Source of the DNA: Leptodactylus fallax | Lineage: Eukaryota; Chordata; Amphibia; Anura; Leptodactylidae | Direction of reading: 5' to 3' | NCBI GenBank assembly: GCA_947044405.1 | Contig: CAMRHE010001103.1 | Coordinates: forward strand, 125,001 to 189,000 | DNA: 64,000 nucleotides | Part shown: piece by piece, positions 40,830-51,134 of the stretch | How positions within the stretch are numbered: the stretch's first letter is position 1 | How the letters are laid out: every line of letters begins with the position of its first letter | The notes under the pieces: model-generated | The model's input: the letters and a program-made list of their open reading frames with translations, nothing else | Databases searched by the model: none | What the model was told of the DNA's origin: nothing | Program-made: the position numbers and the translations under genes

Positions 40830-42949
40830 TGTTTGTATAGATTGTGCTGCTCGATTTTATAGATGCCAGGGCTGCCCGCCCTCCTCCGACTACACACTGT
40901 TGTAAAATTGCAACTTCTGTTTAAAGGGGTTATTCGGGATTAGGAAATATGGCTGCTTTCTTCTTCTTCTCAGGGAGTGGCATCGTGTCTGTTGGGCACA
41001 TAGCCATGCTATATGAATGGGATGGAGATGTAGCATGGTCATGTGACCAAAGGTTGTGATGTCACCTCCTGAGAAGTAGGAAGCAGCCATGATTTCTAAT
41101 CTTGGATAACACCTTTAAGTACAGACTCTCACTAGGTAACCAATTTCCTAACTGCGAGATTTACATAATTGCAGTGTTGGACTGAGTTTCCTCGGGGACC
41201 AAAATGATTGTAGGTGCCCACCTTCCAACAACGCACAGGGAATAGAGCATAGTACCCTTTAAATTTGGGTGTCTTTTGATATTCAATTACTTGAATGAGA
41301 CTGAACAGCACACAGGCCACTTGATAAATGAACATGGCGATGGCCTCAGGAGGTGTCTCATGGAATAAACTGGGGGACAGCGTTCTTTTTCTAATTGGTC
41401 ACTATTTCTTGTATTGTTGCAATAAGTAGCGGCCGATAATTTTTACTCACCCATCCATGCTCCTGTGCAGGCTGGCTCTGCTGCCGCCACTAGAGGGCGC
41501 TGTACTTACGTCATGATGCTGAAGGACGCCAGGACGCTACATCAGCTACAGTGCACCCTGGTATTCTCTCTCACCGATCCTGACACTGGTTCAGTTCCTA
41601 AACTGCCCAGGTTCCCTCCGGTCCCTACTTCCTGGCGTTTACAAATGTCCAATCAGCTAGTCATTGGCCACAGCAGTGACCCACCTCATCAAATATTGGC
41701 TAAAAGTCTGTTCACATCTGTGTCATGCAATCCATTCTTGTGGTCTGTCATAAGACCACAAGAACGGATTAAACAAACACTGTCCGTCTTATTTCGTATG
41801 GGGTATGGACAGGTGATCCACTGGTTTGTTTCGGTCTGAGCTAGTTCGGATAAAACCAGAAGTTACATTAATATACTCGGTGGTCTCTTCTCTTCAGACC
41901 CTAGATTATAATAGGCGGCAGGGCTGGTTTTAGACAAAGTGTGGCCCTGGGCAAAATTAAAAGTGGGGCAAATTCTCACATGTTGTTCCAACAAAACAAA
42001 CGCACTCAGTTGGTACACACTGTGCAGAGTGCTGCTGAATTGATTTCTAGTATTAAGGTATTCGCTAGGCTCTAATAAGACTTATATCTTTATTGAATAA
42101 TAATGCTATACAAAAACCACATTTAAATATTATGTCCATATTGTTATAGAACAAAGCACACCATGGACTAATGTTACCAATAATACCTCTATACAAGGCC
42201 GGGTTTCCGCCCAAAAAATGCGGAGAAAAAATCCCTGCTTGCAGGACTTTTCTCTTTGCATTTTTTAAGCGGATTCGGGGACAGAAACCCGAATGGAGAA
42301 TGAGCGCTAGTGTGAACATAGCCTTAATAATACCACCATACTGTTACTGCCACTGTACAAAAACCAATATTACCACAATACAGTGATAGATACCTCTCCT
42401 ACACAGATGCTCTGTTGCCCCTAATAACATATAATGCCAGATAGTGCTTCATAATTTGCCAAAAACATTAGTCGTGCTGTAGACAGTAGTAATATGGCAC
42501 AGTAATAGTGCCAACTTTTGTACTCAATAGAATAATAGTGACCACACCCTTTTATCATAATCAAATTTGATTATATAATTAAAATAATGATTTACTAATG
42601 CCTCCCATGGTATTAAAGCTCCCCTCTGTGCCCCTACACAGTAATGATGCCCATAGTAATAATTCCCACCGTCATGCCCCTGCAGTGTAATAATGCCCCT
42701 CTCTGCCCACTACACACTAACAATGCCCATCTTTGTGTCCTTTACAAAATAATAAAAGTGGGCATTATTATTATGTGGGGACAAAAAATGGATTATTACT
42801 GCTTTGGGGCAGAAAGGGGATATTATTATTATTACTGTTAATAACTCTCCCTTTTTGTAAACTCTTTGTTCCTCCACAGAATAATAATGATCCACTTTGT
42901 GCCACCTAATAGGTAATAGATTACAGTTTATCAGCTATAGAACCTTTTA
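40830..42949. other. Intergenic DNA with dispersed repeats
   Basis: A CTCF-like core CCACTAGAGGGC lies at 41487-41498. An inverted-repeat fragment is at about 41700-41870 (GTTCACATCTGTGT; CTTGTGGTCTG repeated inverted). About 41921-42330 begins GGCTGGTTTTAGACAAAG, seen again near 58123, so it is an interspersed element. No gene. Confidence 0.55.
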
Positions 42950-43379
42950 GTTATAGAGCCCCCTTATTAGTTCTAGTTCCCCCTTATTATAAGTGCCCCC
43001 TTATTATGGTGCCCCTTATTAGTTCCCCCTTATTATAGTACCTTCTTATTAGTTCCCCCTTATTATAAGTGCCCCCTTATTAGTTCCCCCTTATTATGGT
43101 GCCCCTTATTAGTTCCCCCTTATTATAGTACCTTCTTATCAGTTCCCCCTTATTATAGTACCCCCTTATTATGGTGTCCTTTGTTAGTTTCCCCGTTTTA
43201 TATAACCCTTATTAGTTCCCCCTTGCTATAGTGCCCCTTATTAGTTCCCCCTTACTATAGTGCCTTCTTATTAGTTCTCCTTTACTATAGTGCCTTCTTA
43301 TTAGTTCCCCTTTACTATAGTGCCTTCTTATTAGTTCCCCCTTACTATAGTGCCTTCTTATTAGTTCCCCTTTACTATA
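42950..43379. repeat. Minisatellite left half (TTAGTTCCCCCTTATTATAG units)
   Basis: About 15 units of 26-29 bp, TTAGTTCCCCCTTATTATAG followed by TGCCCC or TGCCTTC. Continues at 44958 beyond the DD37E transposon, which split it. Confidence 0.9.
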
Positions 43380-44957
43380 CACTGTGTTCCAAATTATTAT
43401 GCAAAAAGTGTTTAGGAGTGATAAGGTAAGAATTTTTTTGTTTGTCAGTTAAACTCATTGATGGTGATGTGTGTCAGGGCTCTTTATATCACTGAAAGCA
43501 ATTGCAGACACCTGTGCTAATTAGTTTGGCAGGTGTGTCCAATTAAAGGCAAGACTACTTAAGAAGGCTGTCCCACATTATTAAGTAGCCTACATTTTCA
43601 GCCAAAATGGGAAAGAAAAAGGATGTGTTGGCTGCTGAAAAGCAACAAATTGTGGAGTGTTTAGGTCAAGGCATGACTACAATCAACATTGCCAAGACAC
43701 TTCATCGTGATCATCGCACAATCAAGAAGTATGTAGCAGATTCACAGCACACACGTGTGCGTGCTGATAAGGGAAAATTGAGGACTCTTTCCAACAGGCA
43801 ATTATGTCAGGTTAAAAGAGCAGCTTCAAAAATGCCTTGTCATAGCAGCAGACAAGTTTTTGAAGCTGCTGGTGCCTCCAACGTCCCCGAACAACAAGAT
43901 GCAGGGTCCTTCAGAGGTTTGCAGCTGTGCGTAAGCCATCCTGTCGACCTCCTCTATCCACTGCACACAAGCAGAAACGGCTCCAGTGGGCCAAACAATA
44001 CATGAAGACTGACTTCAAAACTGTTTTGTTCACCGATGAGTGCCGTGCAACGCTCGATGGTCCAGATGGATGGAGTGGAGGATGGCTTGTTGATGGACAC
44101 CCCATGTAAACACGGCTACGGCGCCAACAAGGAGGAGGTGGAGTAATGTTTTGGGCTGGAATCATGGGGAGAGAGATTGTCGGCCCCTTTAGGATCCCTG
44201 AAGGGGTAAAGATGAACTCCATAATGTATGTGGAGTTTCTCAAACAGCACTTCCTGCCATGGTTCAAGAAGAAGAACCATGCATTCCGCAGAAAGATAAT
44301 TTTCATACATGATAATGCACTGTCTCATGCTGCAAATAACACATCTGCATCTCTGGCTGCTATGGGCATAAAAGGGGACAAACTTATGGTGTGGCCCCCA
44401 TGCTCCCCTGACCTCAACCCCATTGAGAACCTCTGGAGCATCATCAAAAGGAGTGTCTATGAAGGCGGGAGGCAGTTCACATCTAAGCAACAGCTCTGGG
44501 AGGGTATTCTGTCCTCATGCAAAACAATTGAAGCAGAAACCATCCAAAAACTGACAAATTCAATGGACGAGAGAGTTCAGAAGCTTCTTTCGAACAAGGG
44601 GTCCTATGTGCAAATGTAACATCACCTCGAATAAAGTTTTGGCTTGAAAACTGTTTGATTTCAGTTTGTAATAACCTGCTAATGCTTATAATTTCACAAT
44701 GACCATTTTTTTGTTCTTAATAAAAATGAAAAGGTTGCAAATTCTGCTGTGCATAATAATTTAGAACATGCATTTTGAGTGCATTTTGAGTGTTTATTTT
44801 TTTTTTAAATATACTGTTATCATAGGCAGTTTGTTCAAAAACCTTTCAATTATACTCGAATAGTTGATGACTGGAAAATTACAATGACTGCAATTCATAT
44901 AGGTAATTTTGGAAAATATGAGAAAATATTATTTGCATATTAATTTGGAAGACAGTG
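43380..44957 (+). mobile_element. Tc1/mariner element of DD37E type, recently broken
   Basis: Terminal inverted sequences CACTGTGTTCCAAATTATTA and (inverted) CACTGTCTTCCAAATTAATA, flanked by TA at 43378-43379 and 44958-44959. 1578 bp long. The insertion point is the TA inside a minisatellite unit (ACTATAGTGCC), which continues cleanly on the right. A second end-like sequence (GCATAATAATTTAGAACA) at about 44751 suggests some rearrangement of the right end. Confidence 0.92.
43607..44619 (+). pseudogene. DD37E transposase with one frameshift and one stop
   Basis: Starts MGKKKDVLAAEKQQIVECLG with a helix-turn-helix (TTINIAKTLHRDHRTIKKYV). A frameshift between about 43880 and 43930 shifts the frame, and a TAA at 44107-44109 interrupts it; downstream the frame runs to TAA after YVQM. 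Catalytic residues are D in FTDECR, D in IHDNALSH and E in NPIENLW, with 37 residues between the last two, unlike the DD34E of classical Tc1. Only two lesions separate it from an open frame, so the copy is relatively young. Confidence 0.9.
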
Positions 44958-45140
44958 TAGTGCCTTCTTATTAGTTTCCCCTTATTAAAGTGTCTTCTTA
45001 TTAATTCCCCTTATTATAGTGCCACTTTATTAATTTTAGTCTCCCCTTTTTTCCTTATTATAGTTTCCCCTTCAGTTCTAGTGCCCCCTTATTATAGTGC
45101 CTCTTATTAGTTACAGCGCCCCTTTTCAGCTTTAATGCCC
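44958..45140. repeat. Minisatellite right half
   Basis: Continuation of the 42950-43379 array after the transposon, beginning TAGTGCCTTCTTATTAGTTT and decaying rightwards. Confidence 0.85.
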
Positions 45141-45765
45141 CTCTTAAACTCACCTAACCTGATCCCGTAACAACTGAAGCTGATGACGTCTCCCCTGCTC
45201 CAGAAGAGGTCTGGCAAAGGCTGCGTGATGTCATGACATCATCACACGGCCTGAGTCAAGACGTTAGGTGCACACTATACTGTGGCTTACAGTATTACAG
45301 GGCAGGGACGTTTTAACACATTGGTGGGCCCAGTGCAAAGGTTTCATAAGTGGCCCCCCCCATGACCACCGCTATTATACCCATCTGAAAGCTGCCAAAA
45401 ACTTGGATTTTATATGGTGACATTCAGTGGGTGACAATGTGTTATGTGACTGATGGAACTTTCCGCCTGTCAGAAATGTTTTATACGTTCATCTCTAGTA
45501 ATAATCGCTATTGCTATTATTTTAGTGTGTAACAGATATCACTATAAAGGCAGTCGGCGTATTTTACTCTATAAAAAAAGTAAAAAAATGTAATCTTTAT
45601 TGATGACTTTGTGAATATGTTGTGTAAGTGTTTGGTGCAACTCTTTTGGCGCTGCGAGCTGGACGATGGTAAATGTCTGGGTTACAGTGCCAATAACTTC
45701 CTGGTTAGGTTATGTTCAGAGGGGTATTACATTAAAATACCCCTGTGATTAGGATATGCGCACCG
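45141..45765. other. Intergenic DNA
   Basis: No gene. 45300-45370 has GGGCAGGGACGTTTTAACAC and a C-run, resembling the edge of an interspersed repeat. Confidence 0.5.
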
Positions 45766-46620
45766 CAGAAAATTTAGCTCCATCCACTTTTATGTTGACT
45801 CCACCCATTCTCATCCATTTTTCTAGTATAATCCTACTACAATCACCCTAACATTACATGCCCCCGCATTATAATGTTCTCCTCCAATTGCCCCACAGTA
45901 GGAAGTCCCCTCTCCTGGTGCCACAGTTTCAGCTGGGGTAAACTAGAGGGGGACATTAAACCACGGAGTTAGTTGGATGGGGACATTAAACTGTGGGTAA
46001 CTAGAGTCAGACAGGTCCCTCTCCAGCTACCCCTACGGTTTAATGTCCTCCTCCAGTTGCCCCCAGTTTAATGCTCTTTTCAAACTTGCCCCAAGTTTAA
46101 TGTCCCCATCCAGCTGCCCCCAGTTTAATGTTACCCTCCATCTACCCCCCCCCCCAGTTTAATATCCCTCTTCTTCTCCCCCCCAGTTTAATGTCCCCCC
46201 TTCAATTGCTCCCAGTTTGATGTCCCACTTCATCTGCCTCCAGTTTAACATAATAAAACACACTCACCTCTCCTCGCTCCCCTGCTGTCTCTTCTCCCGT
46301 ACTGTTCAGGGAGTTACAGGCGCGATGTGAGTGACATCATCACATCGCGCCTACAGTTCCCGGGGATCGGAGCACACTGGGAGGCACTTAAAACAGAGCG
46401 GTGAAGCAGGAACTGGCCGTGGACAGCTCCTGCTTCATCATTGTATTTAACTCATCTGCTTCCGGAGAGGAGGCAGATGGACTGATACCAGGGCATATTA
46501 CTCGCCGACCGGGACAGTGGGGCAGGACCTGGAATCCCGGATGGTTGGGAGGTATGCCCAACTGGGGCCCCAGTACCATAGGCCTGGGGCAACTGCACCA
46601 TTGGCCCTATGGTTAAAGCG
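45766..46620 (-). repeat. Composite dispersed repeat with internal ~30-bp minisatellite, copy B (inverted)
   Basis: In reverse relative to copies C and D. It runs from GTTGACTCCACCC-type sequence, through CCCAGTTTAATGTCCCC units (45920-46240), to TTCATCATTGTATTTAACTC and GGTTGGGAGGTATG at 46540-46555, then the CCATAGGGCCAATGGTGC module seen in copy A. Confidence 0.75.
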
Positions 46621-46864
46621 GTCCTATGACAAAGCATGGAGAATAGATCTCCATGCTCTGTGGTAAGTGACAGGTTTCAACTGGATCGGAGCCCTGAGAG
46701 GACTCCACTTCAGTTGAAAGTGGTGCTCTCAGGATCGGAGGCATCAAGTGAAACCTTGAGTGTCCCGGATCCACTAGGGGCCCCTTTGGGTTTCCCCCCC
46801 CCTTTCCTAACGCCGGCCCTGATAGGTGGAGGCCCAGGGGAGGTGTAAAAACAAAAAACATTTA

Positions 46865-47228
46865 CAGGTGCATTTCAATAAATTAGAATATCTTTGAAAC
46901 ATTTATTTCAGTAATGAAATTAAAAAAGTGAGCTCCTATATTTTCTAGATTCTTTAAACACAGAGTGTTCTATTTCAAGTGTTTTATTTCTGTAAATGTT
47001 GATTATGGATTACAGCTAATGAAAGCCCAAATCTAAGAAAATTTGAATATTGTAAAAAAGTTCAGTATTGTAAATTCAGTGTTTCACCTGCCAAGGTTTC
47101 CTAAGCCTTTAAATGGTCCCTCAGTCTGGTTCAGTAGGACACACAATCGTGGAAGACGCTGATTATGAATTGAATTACTGAAATGAATGAACGTTTCAAA
47201 GATATTCTAATTTATTGAGATACACCTG
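46865..47228. mobile_element. MITE of Tc1/mariner type (CAGGTGCATTTCAATAAATT ends)
   Basis: 364 bp with inverted ends CAGGTGCATTTCAATAAATT and, inverted, CAGGTGTATCTCAATAAATT, extending about 38 bp to GATATTC and GTTTCAAAG. Flanked by TA on both sides. No coding capacity; non-autonomous. Confidence 0.9.
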
Positions 47229-47230
47229 TA

Positions 47231-47528
47231 TACTCACCTTTCCTTGCCTCTTCTGGGCTTAATCTCGACATCAAGCGCTCTCTCTCTCAGCCTCCTGGTT
47301 GATGTCATGCTCCCAGGGTCCCTGCTGAGGCCTCTGATTGGACACACTGAGCGTCATAAAGCTGGGCATGTCCTTGTGACTGCTGTGGCCCAATCACAAG
47401 GAGCATGACATCACCCAGGAGAAATCGAATTTAAAAAATAAAAATAAATAAATAATATAAAAAAAAAAAACAATTTGGGAAATTGGGATCGAGCTTGACT
47501 TGGAATGAAGTAGTTTGTCCATCTCTAG
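47231..47528. other. Possible fragment of a non-autonomous hAT element
   Basis: The right part ends TTTGTCCATCTCTA, close to the hAT terminal TTCGCTCATCTCTA at 56385-56398. No matching left end was found. A-rich tract at about 47425-47470. Confidence 0.4.
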
Positions 47529-48594
47529 TGGTTACCAATAGGGTCTAACGATTTAAGTCTGCAATTCACAAGCTCCTATTCATACACTGAAATTGAATAC
47601 CTTGACTTGGTACTCAGTCAAGAAAATACGGTAATTCATACAAAAACTTTTTTTTAAGAAAGTCGATGGCAATAGCCTTTTAAGCTTCCATAGTGACCAT
47701 TATAAGAAGTGGAAAATCAACGTTCCCTTCAGTCAATTTAAACGCCTCAGGAGGAACTGTTCCCGAACTGAGGATTACCTTGAACAGAGTAAAATTATGA
47801 CAAGCAGATTTTTAGAAAAAAGATACCCCAAATCCGTTATTACAGCGGCTAAATCAAGAGCTAACAAGCTTACTCAATCCGACTGTTTAAAACCAAAACC
47901 TCCACCAACAGAGAATAATGAAAAATGGCAGTATAATTTTCTTACTACATACAGCTTTCAACATAAAACAATTCGCAACATTCTAAATAAACATTGACAC
48001 GTTTTGAAAAAAGATCCAATTATAGGTAAAACATTACCAGACAACCCAGCCATCACATTTCGAAGAGCCCAAACTATTAAAAATATCCTAGCCCCCAGTA
48101 AGCTCCGTCAGAAGCATCTTCTGACCAGTACAAATAATATACCAAAGAAAAATGGAAACTTTAAATGTGGAAAAAGTAGATGCAAATGTTGTTCAACTCT
48201 GAGCCATAATTTACAACAATTTAAAAGTAATTCCACGGGTGAAACATTCAAAATTAATCAATTTCTTAATTGCGAATCTGAATTTGTGATTTATTTGATC
48301 GAATGTGGATGCAGTCTGCAATATGTTGGTCGTACCACACTCCCTTTCCATATTAGACTCAACAATCATAGATCCAATTCATGTAGGGGTTATATTAAAC
48401 ATGGCGTTTCAAAACATGCCAAATATTTTCACAATAGCGAATTCTCATCATTTAAATCTACCATAATAGAACAAATCCCTATCACAAAAGACAACAGATT
48501 TGACACTCTAAAAAAACGCGAGATGTATTGGATTTACAAGCTCAGTACTTTAAATCCCTATGGTCTGAACGAAGCCACCGAAATAATCACCTAA
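47529..48594 (+). pseudogene. Penelope-like RT/GIY-YIG polyprotein remnant
   Basis: One frame from 47529 to the stop at 48592-48594, broken only by TGA at 47995-47997 (probably a former Trp). N-terminal part: TEIEYLDLVLS and PFSQFKRLRRNCS, typical of the end of Penelope reverse transcriptases. A Cys cluster (CGKSRCKCC, about 48160-48195) precedes the GIY-YIG nuclease: VIYLIECGCSLQYVGRTT then RLNNHRSN, with a later EMYWIYKL. Truncated at the 5' side, so it cannot move by itself. Confidence 0.85.
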
Positions 48595-50050
48595 ACCTTT
48601 CACATCCAAAATTCATCCCACTTCATTACTACACTTCTAGGACCACAATTTCATTATCCAATTACATAATCTGTAACCCATTTATTCAACCCCCTTTTTT
48701 ATTTATTTTTTTTTTCCTCTCCTTTATCAATTCATTCCCATATGACACCTGTATCCAGTCATTTCAGTATCCAATACACAATTCTATTTCATGAATTCCA
48801 TCATCCATTTACATAACTCATAACCCATCTATATAACCTTTTTTTTTTTTTTTATCTAGGACCACAATTTCATTATTCATTTACTTAATCTGTTACCCAT
48901 TTACTCAACCCCCTTTTTTTTTTTTCTACCTACTCTAGACACCTGCGCTGGCATCACACATGCCACACATTATAAATTAACCCTCATTTCCTGCACACAA
49001 CACTGGCTCTTTGCACAAGCAATATTACAGAGGTAAGCACTCTTCATTTTAACTATACCATCATCAGGAGTATACATACTGCTGCAAATTGGTGTAACTG
49101 CATTTCAATCAAAAGACATTCACAGAGATAAGCCACCATTTTGACTATGTATATTGTTTGAATTTCTAGTACTGCAGGCATTTATACAAAAGATATTTAT
49201 AAAGATAAGCCCCTTTCTTCTTGGCTTTATTACCATCTTTACTATATATATAGATAAGCCACCATTTTGATTATGTATATTGTTGCAACTTTTAGCACTG
49301 CAGATATCCTTTTGCTGTATTACCATCTTTACTATATATATTGCTATATATATTGTTATACGCGCTAACCCCCTGTCCATGCTAGCTACCATTTTGATTT
49401 TGTATATTGTTGCAATTTTTAGTACTGCAGATATTTATATGAAAGGTAGCTATAAAGACAAGTCCCTTGGCTATATTACCATCTTTACTACAGATATGGT
49501 TACACGTGCTAATCACCTGTTCGTGCTAACTACCTGTTCTTACACAATTTGCTTTTAGTTACTATATATTTGTTTTGACTGTACACATCGTATACAATAT
49601 TTTCTAGTGTCCGTATCAAGTGATTTATTCATCTTGATAAATTTATATACCATCCATTAATCCATTGTATTTATAATGGTCTGTATAAGGCAATTTGAAT
49701 ATATACCCGACATTTTTATTATGAAATAATATACATATATATATACATACACATACACACAGATATAAACTATGTTTCTACATAGGAGACTATAAAGTAA
49801 TAAGTGTGTTAATAATGTAAACAACAAGTGTGTTAATAATGTAACCAACAGTTAGATCTTTTATCATCTGATTATGTTATGATCTTATAGTACATCTTTT
49901 ATGTCTTTCTTGTTATAATATCTTGTCATAATATTAGCTTATGATTTTTTACTATAAATTTTTATATGTTTATTTTATGTTTATTTTATGTTTTATTACT
50001 ATTTTATTGATTGTAATTGAAATAAGTGTTTTTATTTTATCTCTTATCAT

Positions 50051-50126
50051 TATTTATGTAGATCTGATGAAGGGGTGCGCTCTTTTGAACGCCTTAAAAC
50101 CCCGAAACGCGTAATCTTAAATAAAG
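50051..50126 (+). ncRNA. Hammerhead-ribozyme-like motif of the Penelope element
   Basis: Core CTGATGA (50064-50070) and GAAA (50104-50107) are joined by a stem II with GGGG (50072-50075) against CCCC (50100-50103). A very short stem III is given by the palindrome ACGCGT (50107-50112), followed by the site GTA. Stem I pairs AGAT (50060-50063) with ATCT (50114-50117), and TATTTA (50051-50056) with TAAATA (50118-50123). One extra A (50071) follows the core, so activity is uncertain. Penelope elements are known to carry minimal hammerheads with short stem III. Confidence 0.55.
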
Positions 50127-50306
50127 CCTGAACTTCCCGCACTTTGAGACCAGTTGTGGTTTATCCATAGAGGAGCGCAAATCCTGGGACCCTATTGGGA
50201 ACAGTTGTTCCAGCTATACATATCTTTCACCAACGGCTTCAATCCTTCGGATAGTCGGTAACCCCAGTTTGAATGCGATCCTGATCTACTAGATTCCCTA
50301 ATTTTT

Positions 50307-50520
50307 GTAGGTTTGTAGGTGACCAAATACTTATTTTCCACCATAATTTGCAAATAAATTCTTAAAAAATCAGACAATGTGATTTTCTAGATATGCTTTC
50401 TCATTTTGTCTCTCATAGTTGAGGTCTACCTATGATGATAATTACAGGCCGGCCTCATCTTTTTAAGTGGGAGAACTTGCACAATTGGTGGCTGACTAAA
50501 TACTTTTTTCCCCATTATAG
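50307..50520. mobile_element. 3' terminal fragment of a Tc1-like element
   Basis: Contains GGTGACCAAATACTTATTTT and ends GTGGCTGACTAAATACTTTT then CCCCATTATA, a typical Tc1 inverted-repeat end. No partner end or coding part is present. Confidence 0.7.
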
Positions 50521-50734
50521 TAGTAGCATGATGGCATAATTTAGACAGTAAATGACAAGATTTTTGATGAGCATGTTTTGTGGGCACCAGATTATTATAA
50601 TTTTAGATAATATTATTTTGACACTACATGGAGGTATTATTTAGGCATTGTACGGCAATATGATTTTGGAATATTAACATAATATCAGTATAAACATTCA
50701 GTCTTACATACAGTGCAATAAATAAGAGCAAATC

Positions 50735-51134
50735 CTAAGAAGGCTGGAAGTCCCAATGCAGCCATCTACCTACCGGAGAGTATCCAATCGCTATACAGGC
50801 TGACTGACTCCGTGTGTTGTCAGCCGCTATATGGCAGTATAGCGGGATACCCCTTGTAGTCATTATAGTGGCCAGTCTTAAAATGACATCACCGAGTATA
50901 CCTTGCCCTCTGTAGGTGCCCTCAGTATACCCCGCGCGAATTTCTGCAGACTGTTCACTTATCGCCCATGAAATAGGTTGTTGTCCGGGCTCTTTTCTCG
51001 CACACATTGAAGGAAACATCCGAATACATTGCGCAATGTAATTTTTGCTGCGTTCGTTCCTGCCAAACCACCATTTGTCACTGACCAGGCCGGCTTCACC
51101 TGGATCTAAAGGACCGTAGTGTAAGTTAATACTC
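50735..51134 (-). CDS. GLYAT-like exon 5: acyltransferase (GNAT) domain
   Basis: Acceptor CCATTTTGCAG at the right; the first base completes the Arg codon left open by exon 4. 132 residues and TAG at 50735-50737. Includes VSDKWWFGRNERS, ISWAISEQSAEIRAGY and the ending RWLHWDFQPS. No AATAAA was found just downstream on this strand. Confidence 0.95.

Larger units (their letters stand above)
47529..50300 (+). mobile_element. Penelope-like retroelement, 5'-truncated
   Basis: Starts inside the reverse-transcriptase C-terminal part, continues through the linker and GIY-YIG endonuclease (stop at 48594), and then an AT-rich 3' region with short internal duplications (AAGCCACCATTTTGA and TTACCATCTTTACTA each several times, 49125-49500). 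Near the 3' end lies a hammerhead-like motif and AATAAA (50119-50124). The right boundary is approximate. Confidence 0.8.

Noticed and set aside
41465..41839. 124-residue plus-strand frame
   Set aside because: Crosses a dispersed inverted repeat (GTTCACATCTGTGT) and has no recognisable domain or splice context.
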